Assembly (NCBI RefSeq): GCF_027587195.1
Contig: NZ_JAPDDP010000057.1
Location: 1 to 49,802 of the forward strand
Direction: 5' to 3'
DNA from: Solirubrobacter phytolaccae
GTDB lineage: Bacteria > Actinomycetota > Thermoleophilia > Solirubrobacterales > Solirubrobacteraceae
Length of the DNA stretch: 49,802 nt
Part shown: positions 22,122-30,178 of the stretch, piece after piece
Position numbering within the stretch: position 1 is the first letter of the stretch
Layout: every line of letters begins with the position of its first letter
The notes under the pieces: generated by a model
Seen by the model: the letters and a program-made list of their open reading frames with translations, nothing else
Database searches by the model: none
Told to the model about the DNA's origin: nothing
Position numbers and translations under genes: made by a program

Positions 22122-23618
22122 GCGGCGACTTGAGCTCGAAGTCGTCGCGCGTCGGCGTCAGCAGCGCACCCGGGGTGACCTCGCCGTGGGTGCGTCGCTC
22201 GGCCGCCGTCAGGACCTCGAGCGCCATCTTCGACAGGTCGGCGAGCGACTGGTGGCGGTTCTGGCGCGTGCCGAGGTCCACCTGCGCCATCCGCTCCAGC
22301 CCGATCGCGCGGTAGGCGTCGATCAGCATCGCGATCTCGATCCCGTAGCCCATCGGGAACGGGATCTGGTCGAGCAGGGCGCGCGTCGCGCCGATCTCGC
22401 CCGCGAGTGGCTGCCGGAAGCCGGCGAGCGGCGGGAAGTGCAGGTTCAGGTACGGGCGGGCGAGCAGCTCCGTCACGCGGCCGCCCTCGTCGGGCGTCGT
22501 GACGTCGCCGTGCTTGAACGGGCGCCGGAAGTGGCCCTTGACGAAGTCGACGGGCTCGGTGAGCAGCGGGCCGAGCAGGCCGAGCACGAAGCGCTCGTCG
22601 AAGTCCTCGGTGTCCGTGTCCAGGTAGACGACGAGCTCGCCCGTGGTCTGGCCGAGGCCGTGCCACATCGCGTCGCCCTTGCCGAGCTGCGGCTGGGTGA
22701 CGGTGCGCACGCCGCGCTCGATCGCGACGTCGATCGTGCTGTCGGTTGAGTGCCCGTCGACCACGAGCAGCTCGTCGACCAGCGCGCGCGGGATCGCGTC
22801 CAGGACGTGGCCGAGCGTGCGCTCCACGTTGCGCGTGGGGAGGACGACGCTGACCGTCTGCTGCTTGGCGGCGAGGAGCGCGTCCAGCGTGAAGTCGCTG
22901 GATTCGTAACTGCGGTCGGCGAGCCAGGCGTTGCGGCGCAGGTCGACGGCGAGGCCGCGGGGTGCGCGGCCGTCGCGCCGGCCGGAGGTCGTCACCTTCA
23001 CCGACGCGAGCCGCTCGATCGGGACGCCGTGACGGTGAAGCGCGCGTTCGAAGCCTTCATCCTCCAAAGCGTGGCGCGGGTCGAGTCGGCCTACACGCGT
23101 ATAGGTCGCTGAAGTGACCGCGAGCGAGGCGCCGGAGAACTGGTGGTGCTCGCGCGCGCCGGTGCCGGTGAGCGCGGCGCGGCGGCGGGGGATGTCGGCC
23201 TCGCGCGCGGCCAGCGCGGCGGCCGGGGCGCTGTCGATCTCCACGCGCCCGCCGATCGCGTGGGCGCCACCGGCCACCGCTTCGAGCTGGCGCGCCAGCC
23301 AGTCGGGCGCGGGGGTGGAGTCGGCGTCGGTGGTGGCGATCAGGCCGTCGGGCTCCAGGCGCTCGGCGGCGAGGTCCATGCCGGTGCGGCGCGCGTGGCC
23401 GACGCCGGCGCCGGTGCTGGGGACGACGTGCAGCGTCATGTCGTCGCCGGCCGCCGCGCGGGCGCGCTCCGCGGTGGCGTCCGTGCAGCGGTCCAGCACG
23501 AGGATCACCTCGTAGGCGTCGCGGGGGACGCCGGTCTGGTGCGCGAGCGCCGCGATGCAGGCGCCGATCAGGTCTTCCTCGTCACGCGCGGGGACGACGA
23601 CGCACGCGCGCAGCGCCG

Positions 23619-24743
23619 TCAAGGCAGCGGGTCTCCCGCCTCGATCAGCTTGCGGCCGGCCTCGTAGTCCTCGTCGCGATCGTGGGTGAGCACGCCGACG
23701 GTACGGCCCTCGGTGCCGTACCAGATCGTCCACGCGCCGCCCCCGTGGTCGATCACGCGAGCTTCGTCGAAGCCGTCGCCCCAGGCGACGTACTTGAGCG
23801 TGTGCTCGCCGATCGTCGACCAGAAGCCCGGCGCGACGTCCCACTGCGCGCTGGTGTCGCCCGCGATCGCGCGGCCCGCGACCTCGCCCATGTTGAGCGC
23901 CTCGCCCCAGTGCTCGACCGCGAGGTGACGCTGCGCCTTCGCGTTGTAGGGGAGCGCGACGTCGCCCGCCGCGTAGACGTCGTTCGCGGACGTGCGCATG
24001 TGCTGGTCGACGACGATCCGGCCGTCCTGGAGGGTGAGCCCCGCCTGCTCGGCGAGGCCCGCGCGGGGCGTGACGCCGGCGGCCATCAGGATCAGGTCGG
24101 CGGCGTCCTCGGTCAGCTCCTCGACCTCCTTGCCGAGCTGGAGCGTGACGCCGAGGTCCTCGAGCCAGCCCTGGATGCGCCGGCCCGCCTCGGGCCCGAG
24201 GCGCTCGGCCTGGGGGACCTCCTCGTCGCTCGCGAGGGTGACGTCGACGCCGCGCATGGCCAGTGAAGCCGCCACCTCGCAGCCGATGAAGCCGGACCCG
24301 ACGACGAGGGCGGTCTTGGCGCTCTCCGCGCGGAGCTGCAGGACCCGCGCGGTCGCGAGGCTCCTGAGCAGCAGCACCCAGTCCTCGGTCGCGCCGGGGA
24401 CGGGGAGGACGTTGGGCTCGGCGCCGGTGGCGAGCACGCAGGCGTCGTAGCGCAGCGTCTCGCCCGAGCCGAGGGTGAGCGTACGCGTCGTGGGGTCGAG
24501 CGTCGCGACCTCGCCGCCCAACCGCACGTCGACGCCGTGGTTCTCGTACCAGGCGGCGTCCTCGATCGGCAGCTCGCTGTCGGGGAGCTCGCCGCGCAGG
24601 AACGCCTTCGACAGCGGCGGGCGCTGGTACGGGAGCACGAGCTCGGGCGTGAGGAGCGTGACGTCGCCCTCGCCCTTGGCGTCGCGGTACCCGCGGGCGG
24701 CGGCGAGCGCGGCGGGACCGCCGCCGACGATCACGAGCCGCAT
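23619..24743 (-). CDS. NAD(P)/FAD-dependent pyridine nucleotide-disulfide-type oxidoreductase
   Basis: 374 residues. The N-terminal FAD-binding Rossmann motif is RLVIVGGGPAALAAARGY, the NAD(P)-binding motif is ALVVGSGFIGCEVAASLAMRG, and the second FAD motif is TSANDVYAAGDVA. PYQRPPLSKAFLRGEL is typical of ferredoxin/rubredoxin reductase-like members. There is no redox-active CxxC pair, so it is not a thioredoxin- or glutathione-reductase type. It probably transfers electrons from NAD(P)H to a small iron-sulfur or haem partner, though none is encoded nearby. The ATG overlaps the upstream methyltransferase gene by 13 bases and the end overlaps the glycosyltransferase start. Confidence 0.87.
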   Translation of the reverse strand: MRLVIVGGGPAALAAARGYRDAKGEGDVTLLTPELVLPYQRPPLSKAFLRGELPDSELPIEDAAWYENHGVDVRLGGEVATLDPTTRTLTLGSGETLRYDACVLATGAEPNVLPVPGATEDWVLLLRSLATARVLQLRAESAKTALVVGSGFIGCEVAASLAMRGVDVTLASDEEVPQAERLGPEAGRRIQGWLEDLGVTLQLGKEVEELTEDAADLILMAAGVTPRAGLAEQAGLTLQDGRIVVDQHMRTSANDVYAAGDVALPYNAKAQRHLAVEHWGEALNMGEVAGRAIAGDTSAQWDVAPGFWSTIGEHTLKYVAWGDGFDEARVIDHGGGAWTIWYGTEGRTVGVLTHDRDEDYEAGRKLIEAGDPLP

Positions 24744-25288
24744 GCGTCCCACCGGTCGAGGGCGTACTTGTCCGTCCACGCGCTGTAGGCGGGCGCGCCG
24801 AAGCGAGCCTTCAGCTGCTCGTGGACCTCGTCACCCGTGAACGGGTAGCGCTCGGTGGGGCCGCGCCAGTGCACTGCCAAGAGTGTGCCCGTAAAGCGGT
24901 CGATGGTGTCGCGCAATGCGGGCGGGTCGAGGTAATAGAGCACTTCGGAGGCGACGACGAGGTCGAAGTCGCCGTCGGGATAGTCCTCCGGGATCTCGCG
25001 TCGTTGGAGGTTGACGTCCGGGTTCCGGGCGCGTGCCCGCTCGAGTGCGGCTTCGGACACGTCGATGGCGACCAGGCCGTCGGTGTGGTCCTCGAGGAGC
25101 TGCGTCAGCACCCCGATGGAACAGCCGATTTCCAGCGTGTTCTTGAAGTGGCGGCCTTCGAGCGCGGCGATCGTCGCGGCGTACTTCGTGGCCTCGTATT
25201 CGCTCGTCTCGAAGCCCCACGGGTCGGGATCGGTTGCGTAAAGCGCGTCGAAGAAGTCGGGCCTCAGGCGTTCTCGCACTACTCTCAT
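24731..25288 (-). CDS. NodS-like SAM-dependent methyltransferase
   Basis: About 185 residues. RPDFFDALYATDPDPWGFET, then EYEATKYAATIAAL and TLEIGCSIGVLTQLLEDH, are characteristic of the NodS/SAM methyltransferase group found in small glycan or lipid modification clusters. An acidic residue ends strand 2 (AIDVSEAAL), and DFDLVVASEVLYYL follows. NodS itself N-methylates a chito-oligosaccharide; here the acceptor is unknown. Starts are ambiguous: ATG at 25288 is used, with GTG at 25330 and GTG at 25279 as alternatives. First gene of a three-gene minus-strand operon and divergent from the M28 peptidase gene, 68 bases apart. Confidence 0.82.
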   Translation of the reverse strand: MRVVRERLRPDFFDALYATDPDPWGFETSEYEATKYAATIAALEGRHFKNTLEIGCSIGVLTQLLEDHTDGLVAIDVSEAALERARARNPDVNLQRREIPEDYPDGDFDLVVASEVLYYLDPPALRDTIDRFTGTLLAVHWRGPTERYPFTGDEVHEQLKARFGAPAYSAWTDKYALDRWDACGS

Positions 25289-25356
25289 CTCCAGCGTCGT
25301 GGGCAGGGGTGTTCGCGGCGCGGGTTCCACACACCCTCAAACGGGAGATTGAGGAC

Positions 25357-26874
25357 ATGTCTCATCGGAGAGCGCTCGTCCTGGGCGCGCTCACGGCTTC
25401 GCTTTGCCTGCCTTCGACGGCGTTCGGCATCGACGAGGTCAACTCGAAGAAGCTGCGTGACGGCGTCACCGTCAACGGCATCCTTCAGCACGAACGCGCC
25501 TTCCAGGCCGTGGCGAACGCCAACGGCGGCACGCGCGCCTCGGGCACGCCGGGCTACGAGGCCTCGCTGCAGTACGTCAAGCAGCGCCTGGTGAAGGCGG
25601 GCTACAAGGTGACCGAGCAGGAGTTCACCTTCCCGTTCTTCCGCGAGCTGGCGCCCGCCGCCCTCTCGCAGGTCTCGCCGACCGCGAAGGACTACGAGAC
25701 CGAGACCTTCGAGTACTCGGGCAGCGGCGACGTCACCGCGGCGCTGCAGGAGGTGCGCGACAACCTGGTGCCGCCGCCCGCTGAGCCCGGCTCCACCGCC
25801 GGCTGCGAGGCCGCCGACTTCACCGGGTTCGTCGCGGGCCGGATCGCGCTGATCCAGCGCGGCGGCTGCGACTTCGGCGTCAAGGTCGACAACGCGAAGG
25901 CCGCCGGTGCCGCGGCCGTGATCATCTTCAACGAAGGGCAGGAGGGCCGCACCGGCCTGATGGGCGGCACGCTCGGTGCGCCCAAGACCCTGCCGACCGT
26001 CGGGCTGACGTACGCGGACGGCTCGGCGCTGGCCGGCCAGCTGCGCGGCGGCGCGACGGTGACCATGCACGTCACGACCTCCACCGAGGCCGACCTGAAC
26101 GCCAAGACCAAGAACCTGATCGCGGACACGAAGGGTGGGAACGCGGACCAGACCGTGGTCGTCGGCGCCCATCTGGACTCCGTGGTCGAAGGTCCGGGCA
26201 TCAACGACAACGGGTCGGGCTCCGCAGCCATTTTGGAGATCGCGGAGGCGATGAGCGAGCAGAAGGTCAAGCCTCGCCGCACCGTTCGCTTCGCGTTCTG
26301 GGGCGCGGAGGAGTCCGGCCTGCTGGGCTCCGAGCACTACGTGACCACGTTGCCCGCGGAGAAGCTGACGCAGATCTACGCGAACCTGAACTTCGACATG
26401 GTCGGGTCGCCGAACTACGTGCGCTTCGTCTACGACGGCGACGGGTCCGACACGCCGGTCGCGGGTCCTCCGGGCTCGGGTGAGATCGAGTCGGTGTTCA
26501 CGCGCTACTTCGCGGGGCAGGGTTTGGCGTCCGAGCCGACGGAGTTCTCCGGTCGGTCGGACTACGGCCCGTTCATCGCGGTCGGCATCCCCGCCGGCGG
26601 CCTGTTCACCGGCGCCGAGGGCGTCAAGACCGCCGAGCAAGCGGCGATCTTCGGCGGCACCGCCGGGCTCGCCTACGACCCGTGTTACCACCAGGCGTGC
26701 GACACGATGACGAACCTGAACGTCAACGCCCTGAACGAGATGAGCGACGCGGCGGCGCACGCCACGCTGACGCTCGCGGTCAGCAAGACCGGCCTGTTCC
26801 CGGACGGCTCCCGCAAGGCCGCCCGTGACAAGTCCAAGGCCAAGAAGTTCGACGGCAACCACGCCTCGCGCTAG
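25357..26874 (+). CDS. secreted M28-family zinc aminopeptidase with inserted PA domain
   Basis: 505 residues with a signal peptide (ALVLGALTASLCLPSTAFG). A PA domain (FVAGRIALIQRGGCDFGVKV, about 155-240) is inserted between the N-terminal part and the M28 catalytic domain. The latter shows the di-zinc ligands and base in order: GAHLDSV, NDNGSGSA, EESGLLGSEHY, NFDMVGSPNY and a late His in CYHQACDT. It is therefore expected to be an active extracellular aminopeptidase resembling Streptomyces aminopeptidase S. The ATG is preceded by GAGGA at good spacing. The Lys-rich C-terminus (SKAKKFDG) may bind the cell surface. The TAG stop shares the CTAG tetramer with the stop of the convergent acyl-CoA-dehydrogenase-like gene. 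Confidence 0.9.
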   Translation: MSHRRALVLGALTASLCLPSTAFGIDEVNSKKLRDGVTVNGILQHERAFQAVANANGGTRASGTPGYEASLQYVKQRLVKAGYKVTEQEFTFPFFRELAPAALSQVSPTAKDYETETFEYSGSGDVTAALQEVRDNLVPPPAEPGSTAGCEAADFTGFVAGRIALIQRGGCDFGVKVDNAKAAGAAAVIIFNEGQEGRTGLMGGTLGAPKTLPTVGLTYADGSALAGQLRGGATVTMHVTTSTEADLNAKTKNLIADTKGGNADQTVVVGAHLDSVVEGPGINDNGSGSAAILEIAEAMSEQKVKPRRTVRFAFWGAEESGLLGSEHYVTTLPAEKLTQIYANLNFDMVGSPNYVRFVYDGDGSDTPVAGPPGSGEIESVFTRYFAGQGLASEPTEFSGRSDYGPFIAVGIPAGGLFTGAEGVKTAEQAAIFGGTAGLAYDPCYHQACDTMTNLNVNALNEMSDAAAHATLTLAVSKTGLFPDGSRKAARDKSKAKKFDGNHASR

Positions 26875-27776
26875 CTGATCCGCTCGCGGCCCAGCCTCGC
26901 CAGGAACGGGTCGAGGCGGTGCTGCAGCACGAACAGCTCGAAGTCGCGGCGGGCACGGTCGAGGGCCGTGCCCGTCGCGAACGGGCGTGAACCGGTGGCG
27001 CGGGCCGCTTCTCCGAAGACGGTCGCGCCGGCGTCGGCGACGGCGGCTCGCAGCGGGATCGAGACCTTCGTGAGGTCTTCGGCGCGCGCCGCGTACTCGA
27101 ACCAGCGGTCGATCGTCTGCTGCGCGACGATGAGCTTGCCCGCGGCGTGGGCTCGCAGGTCGTCGTCCTTGAGTTGTTGCAGGGCGGAGTCGACCCCGCA
27201 GTCGACCATCCCGGCCCACGCCGCCGCGGTGCGGATGGCGTCGCCGGACAGGTAGGGCTCGGTCGTCAGCGGCGTCAGCGTGGCGAGGATGGGGGCGCCG
27301 TGGAAGTGGACGCGGTGCGACTCGGACGCACGCATCCCGCCGGCCCGGTACCAGCCCTTGTCGACCTCGACGTTGCCGTCGGTCAGGTCGACGTACACGA
27401 GCGTGCCCTTCGCGATCACGAGCGCGCGCGTGAGGCCGCCCGCGCCGGAGCAGAAGACCTTCGTGCCGTTGAGGGTGTCGTTGTGGACGCTGGCGGGCTC
27501 GCCCTCGTTCGGCGCGGGATCAGCGCCCCACACGCCGAGCCAGTGGTCTCCGGGGTCGATCCCGTCGAGTTTGAGACGCTCCTGGGCGTTCAGATGGCCT
27601 TCGAAGATGCGCCCGACGGAGCCGTCTGCGCGCGCGACTCGTCGGACCAGCGCCCATTCCTCACCACGCGTGGCCGGCACCTCGAGCTGCGTCAGCGCGG
27701 CTATCGCGACGGTCGGGAACGCGGGGTTCGCGTCCAGCTCCGCCGCGTTGGCGGCGATCTCGTCCAGCGCCCTCAC
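26871..27776 (-). CDS. acyl-CoA dehydrogenase-like flavoprotein (short form)
   Basis: 301 residues, clearly shorter than the roughly 380 of classical acyl-CoA dehydrogenases. The N-terminal helical part (EWALVRRVARADGSVGRIFEGHLN), the middle beta segment (WLGVWGADPAP to LNGTKVFCSGAGGLTRALV) and the C-terminal helical domain (RTAAAWAGMVDCGVDSALQ and DRARRDFELFVLQHRLDPFL) follow the fold. The usual catalytic Glu cannot be placed with confidence. Homologues of this size occur in small clusters with glycosyltransferases and NodS-like methyltransferases, which fits this neighbourhood, but the reaction is unknown. The GTG start overlaps the stop of the deacetylase gene (GTGA). Confidence 0.75.
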   Translation of the reverse strand: MRALDEIAANAAELDANPAFPTVAIAALTQLEVPATRGEEWALVRRVARADGSVGRIFEGHLNAQERLKLDGIDPGDHWLGVWGADPAPNEGEPASVHNDTLNGTKVFCSGAGGLTRALVIAKGTLVYVDLTDGNVEVDKGWYRAGGMRASESHRVHFHGAPILATLTPLTTEPYLSGDAIRTAAAWAGMVDCGVDSALQQLKDDDLRAHAAGKLIVAQQTIDRWFEYAARAEDLTKVSIPLRAAVADAGATVFGEAARATGSRPFATGTALDRARRDFELFVLQHRLDPFLARLGRERIS

Positions 27777-28384
27777 AGGTTCGGGTTGCCCAGCGGGATC
27801 GGCACGGGCCACGGCATGGTCAGCGGCCCGGGCTCCAGGCCTTCGCTGCGTGCGCGCTCCACGAGCGGCTTCACGAGCAGGGCCGTCTCGATCGCCGTCT
27901 CCCGCCGCGCCCCGGCCCCGACGCCGTCGTGAGCGAGCACGATCGACCCGGGTTCGAACCGCAGCTGCGCGAGCATGTCGTGCGCGCTGTCACCCCGCCA
28001 GTCGTGGGTGTCCGCGTCCCACCCGACGATGGTCAGCCCGCGCTCCGCGGCCACCTCGCGCGTGTAGTCGGCGAGATGCCCCCACGGGATCCGCCACCGC
28101 GTCGCCGGGATCACCCGCAACGCCCGATCGATGTCGTCTTCCACGTCCTCACGCGGCGTATACGGGTGCCGCAGGTGCGCGTATCCATGGATCTGCACGT
28201 CATGTCCGGCAGCCACTACCCGTTCCAGCAGCTCGGGGTGCTGCTCGACCCGCTCGGCCAGCACGAAGAACGTCGCCTTCACGCCGGCGGCGTCCAACGC
28301 CTCCAGCACCGCCGGCGTCCCGCGCGGGTCCGGCCCGTCATCGAACGTGAGCGCAAGCACCTTGCTCGCGACCCTACCCAGCAC
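27773..28384 (-). CDS. polysaccharide deacetylase (NodB-type, carbohydrate esterase 4)
   Basis: About 203 residues covering one NodB domain. LALTFDDGPDPRGTPAVL contains the catalytic Asp pair, IHGYAHLRHP the H-x3-H zinc ligands, RWRIPWGH the Arg motif and GSIVLAHDGVG the final His. It should remove N- or O-acetyl groups from a glycan such as peptidoglycan or an exopolysaccharide. There is no clear signal peptide, which is unusual for a cell-wall enzyme and might mean a cytoplasmic glycan substrate. The reading frame is open further upstream but would run through the tRNA-His gene, so the start is placed at the GTG at 28384 (GTG 28360 is an alternative). It heads a two-gene unit with the acyl-CoA-dehydrogenase-like gene. 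Confidence 0.85.
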   Translation of the reverse strand: MLGRVASKVLALTFDDGPDPRGTPAVLEALDAAGVKATFFVLAERVEQHPELLERVVAAGHDVQIHGYAHLRHPYTPREDVEDDIDRALRVIPATRWRIPWGHLADYTREVAAERGLTIVGWDADTHDWRGDSAHDMLAQLRFEPGSIVLAHDGVGAGARRETAIETALLVKPLVERARSEGLEPGPLTMPWPVPIPLGNPNL

Positions 28385-28406
28385 GTCGCTAGACTGCTTC
28401 GCGCTT

Positions 28407-28480
28407 GGTGGGCGTAGCTCAGTTGGTAGAGCTCTCGGTTGTGGTCCGAGCGGTCGCGGGTTCGAGTCCCGTCGCTCACC
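28407..28480 (+). tRNA. tRNA-His (anticodon GTG)
   Basis: A complete cloverleaf: acceptor stem GTGGGCG with CGCTCAC, D-arm GCTCAGTTGGTAGAGC, anticodon stem CTCGG/CCGAG around the loop TTGTGGT (anticodon GTG) and T-arm with GGTTCGAGTCC. The extra G at position -1, pairing with the discriminator C, is the identity mark of histidine tRNA. CCA is not encoded. The 3' half of the gene is the integration site of the adjacent element and is duplicated at 43,506. Confidence 0.96.
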
Positions 28481-28511
28481 CCTCAAGGAAACCGCGCACT
28501 TGCGCGGTTTC
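28436..28511 (+). repeat. attL: 76-bp direct repeat in tRNA-His 3' half
   Basis: This 76-bp segment, from the anticodon stem of tRNA-His through its terminator, is repeated without a mismatch at 43,506-43,581. Repeats of a tRNA 3' end bracketing a tyrosine integrase are the standard footprint of site-specific integration. The left copy keeps the tRNA intact. Confidence 0.93.
28489..28510 (+). terminator. terminator after tRNA-His
   Basis: AAACCGCGC and GCGCGGTTT form a perfect 9-bp stem with a 4-nt loop, followed by CTTGCGTT. It ends tRNA-His transcription and is included in the duplicated att sequence, so a second copy is at 43,559-43,580. Confidence 0.8.
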
Positions 28512-28545
28512 TTGCGTTAACGAGGCCTGAAGGCTACTCGGCGAC

Positions 28546-28574
28546 GGAACAATCTCGGAACAAATTCTGTTCCG
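28546..28574. promoter_or_regulatory. paired GGAACAA repeats, probable arm-type integrase sites (left)
   Basis: GGAACAA occurs at 28546-28552 and 28557-28563, and the second copy forms an inverted pair with TGTTCC (CGGAACA-5-TGTTCCG, 28556-28574). The same arrangement (CGACGGAACAATCT then CGGAACAAATT) recurs just inside the right att site at 43401-43426. Position and repetition fit arm-type binding sites of a lambda-like integrase. Confidence 0.6.
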
Positions 28575-28606
28575 AAGCTGTCCGGGGTGGGCGCGAAGGT
28601 GGCTTC

Positions 28607-29071
28607 ATGGACGGATCTGGGAAGCGAGTCGGCGTCGTGATCAGCCTGGACGGCTGGGCGGTCCAGAGCGCGACGAGGATTGCCTCGGTGGGCGCGCACG
28701 TGGTCGTGGTGACCACGGCGATCGCCAGCCCGCGAGCGCCGATCACGTTGACGTCGACATACGTGGGCGCGCGAGACATCGACACGCAGGTCACTCGCCT
28801 GCTGCAGCAGCCGGCGGGAGTCTCGTTCGAGCAGCGCGAGGTTCGCTTGGTGTCGGTCATCGGCGACGACCGCAACGACTGCCTGGCCGATCACCTGGAC
28901 GCGCTGCTGAGCACGTTGATCGACCTCGGTTTTGAGCCGTCGACCAGGATCGAAGGCCCGCGCCCATTGCCCGAACCGATGCCGCAGTCGATCTTCATCA
29001 GCGAGAAGCGGGGAACGCCGCCGGCTGAGTTCCCGCGTGAGCGACGGCGCCCTCGGTGGCTGCGACGTTAG
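28607..29071 (+). CDS. hypothetical protein of the island
   Basis: 154 residues, not recognised. The start ATG has AAGGTGG at good distance. The first 60 residues look like a compact alpha/beta unit (KRVGVVISLDGWAVQS, VGAHVVVVTTAIA), followed by DIDTQVTRLLQQPAG and VRLVSVIGDDRNDCLADHLD. The C-terminal 40 residues are Pro/Arg-rich (TPPAEFPRERRRPRWLRR) and could bind nucleic acid. No signal peptide or membrane segment. It is the first gene next to attL, just inside the probable integrase arm sites, a common place for small element-maintenance genes, but no role can be assigned. Confidence 0.6.
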   Translation: MDGSGKRVGVVISLDGWAVQSATRIASVGAHVVVVTTAIASPRAPITLTSTYVGARDIDTQVTRLLQQPAGVSFEQREVRLVSVIGDDRNDCLADHLDALLSTLIDLGFEPSTRIEGPRPLPEPMPQSIFISEKRGTPPAEFPRERRRPRWLRR

Positions 29072-29074
29072 GAA

Positions 29075-29131
29075 AGCTGGCGTTCCATCAAAAGGAAGGC
29101 CGCGCGGCGGGCCGCCCGTACGACGCCAGCT
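29075..29131. terminator. possible bidirectional terminator
   Basis: AGCTGGCGT (29075-29083) and ACGCCAGCT (29123-29131) are perfectly complementary and enclose a further GC-rich stem (GGCCGCGCGG region). It lies between the convergent stops at 29071 and 29156. There is no U tract, so termination is inferred from position and structure. Confidence 0.5.
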
Positions 29132-29155
29132 CCCCCCGCCGCGCGATCGCCGTGG

Positions 29156-29359
29156 TCAACCGAGCTGACCTGCGAGCCAGCTCTCAAGCATCGGTCGCGT
29201 GAACCGGATGTGCCGGCCGACCTTCAAGCACGGCATCTTCTTCTCTCGCACGGCTTCGTAGACCCAGCTCTTCCTCACCGAGAGGAGGCTGGCGGCCTGG
29301 TCGGCGTCGAGAAGGGGCTCGCTGAGCGCGACTGGGGGAGTGCTGTGAGAACGGTGCAT
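29156..29359 (-). CDS. excisionase-like helix-turn-helix protein
   Basis: 67 residues. EPLLDADQAASLLSVRKSWV followed by YEAVREKKMPCLKVGRHIRF and TRPMLESWLAG is the winged HTH of the MerR-like excisionase (HTH_17/SinI-Xis) family. Such proteins bend DNA at att sites and steer tyrosine integrases toward excision, and they also act as small regulators. The ATG at 29359 gives the usual length; the frame is open upstream but the codons there belong to the overlapping end of a GIY-YIG gene. The 43 bases before the ATG are conserved in front of the replication-relaxation gene. The basic wing and Trp in the last helix are typical. Acting as Xis for the island's integrase is inferred. Confidence 0.82.
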   Translation of the reverse strand: MHRSHSTPPVALSEPLLDADQAASLLSVRKSWVYEAVREKKMPCLKVGRHIRFTRPMLESWLAGQLG

Positions 29360-29402
29360 ATCCACTAGGAGGCGGACCGCTCGACTTGTCCCAGGTTTCT
29401 TT
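29360..29402 (-). promoter_or_regulatory. conserved 43-base leader, copy 1
   Basis: These 43 bases in front of the excisionase-like gene match those in front of the replication-relaxation gene (31453-31495) at 31 positions without a gap, including the last 14 bases before ATG and AAAGAAA and TGGGA blocks at identical distances. Here the leader also encodes the last residues and the TAG of the GIY-YIG gene. A -35-like GGGACA and a TAGTGG near the start would allow leaderless transcription. Operator or promoter function is inference. Confidence 0.55.
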
Positions 29403-29666
29403 CGGTTTCGCTGCTCTGGCACAGCGCGCAGTGGCGGGCATAGTGCCCATCGCGCTTGATCTGACGCTCGAGGTCGAGCCCGCCGACCCACGTCCGCGGC
29501 AGTCGCATCTGGACGCCGGCGGCGTGCGCGCGCTTGGTCAGGCGTGAGCCGCGCCCGTTGCGGTGTTGCCACAGCCGCTGCTTGAGGTTGGTCGTGTACC
29601 GACGTAGTGCTGGCAGCCAGCCACTGGATCATCGAAATGGAGTAGGTACACGGTCCCGGTCTTCAT
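29365..29666 (-). pseudogene. GIY-YIG endonuclease, frameshifted
   Basis: The ATG at 29666, after a strong AAGGAGG, begins KTGTVYLLHFDDPVAG and reaches HYVG: a GIY-like and a YIG-like motif spaced as in GIY-YIG nucleases. The frame then breaks. Moving one base restores YTTNLKQRLWQHRNGRGSRL, then LPRTWVGGLDLERQIKRDGH and YARHCALCQ, ending at a TAG six bases before the excisionase gene. The total length (302 nt) is one base short of a whole number of codons, so a single deletion inside GGTACACG (about 29600) explains it. It could be a genuine pseudogene or a one-base sequencing error. The intact form would be a small nuclease of about 100 residues translated just ahead of the excisionase gene. 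Confidence 0.75.
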
Positions 29667-29800
29667 GCCCGGTCCCTCCTTCTTTGGACGAGCCCGCCCA
29701 TTGCGAGCCTTCGCCCTCCTCACCGCACGCGTGCGTGCGAACCTAAGAGGGCAAGGCCGCATGGGCGACCGTCTTGCCGCCGTCGCCACTAGGCGAACAC

Positions 29801-29847
29801 GCGTTTGGCACCGGTTGCGGTGCTAGCACCGGTGTTGGTGTGGCGCC
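29801..29847. repeat. palindrome block, copy 1
   Basis: A diverged copy of the block at 30085-30131, with the same TTTGGCACCGG opening and the same spacing to AGCACCGGTGTT. The palindromic symmetry is partly lost (GGCACCGGTTGCGGTGCT). A 284-bp spacing separates the two copies. Confidence 0.65.
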
Positions 29848-30084
29848 GGACCACGTTGAAGCCACGGCACACGCCGCCCACAGAACCACGACGACGATCG
29901 CAATCGCGACGAGAAAGCACCGGACAGCTGCGGGCCGTCTTCGATGAAACGAGCGTCCCGCTGGCTCTCCCTCGCAGTCACCAGCGATGACCGTGGACGC
30001 AGCACGGCTGAGTTTCCCTAACCGGCGCTTGGCCTTGGCCTGGGCTGATCCGATCCGTCGTCGGTGGTGACCTCCAGGAACAGC

Positions 30085-30131
30085 CGTTTGGCACCGGATC
30101 CGGTGCCAGCACCGGTGCTGGTGCGGGTGCC
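30085..30131. repeat. palindrome block, copy 2
   Basis: Contains the perfect 18-bp palindrome GGCACCGGATCCGGTGCC (30090-30107) directly abutting the perfect 12-bp palindrome AGCACCGGTGCT (30108-30119), then GGTGCGGGTGCC. Abutting palindromes repeated in direct orientation suggest binding sites for a dimeric protein, for example a replication initiator. Confidence 0.7.
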
Positions 30132-30178
30132 TAGCCGAGCAGCGTTCTGAAGCGACTGCTCTGCCGCGCCCGTCGGGG

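Larger units (their letters stand above)
29667..30178. other. 512-bp region with duplicated palindromes, no convincing gene
   Basis: No reading frame here has clear family features. One minus-strand frame has a hydrophobic helix (VRCFLVAIAIVVVVLWAACA) and might encode a short membrane protein, but its start and N-terminus are not credible. The region's main content is two copies of a palindromic block (29801-29847 and 30085-30131), close to the replication-relaxation gene. It may be an origin or Rep-binding region of the island. Confidence 0.5.

Noticed and set aside
28385-28486. Extended N-terminus of the polysaccharide deacetylase reading through the tRNA-His gene
   Set aside because: The extra residues are the reverse complement of a conserved tRNA; a GTG downstream gives a normal NodB domain.
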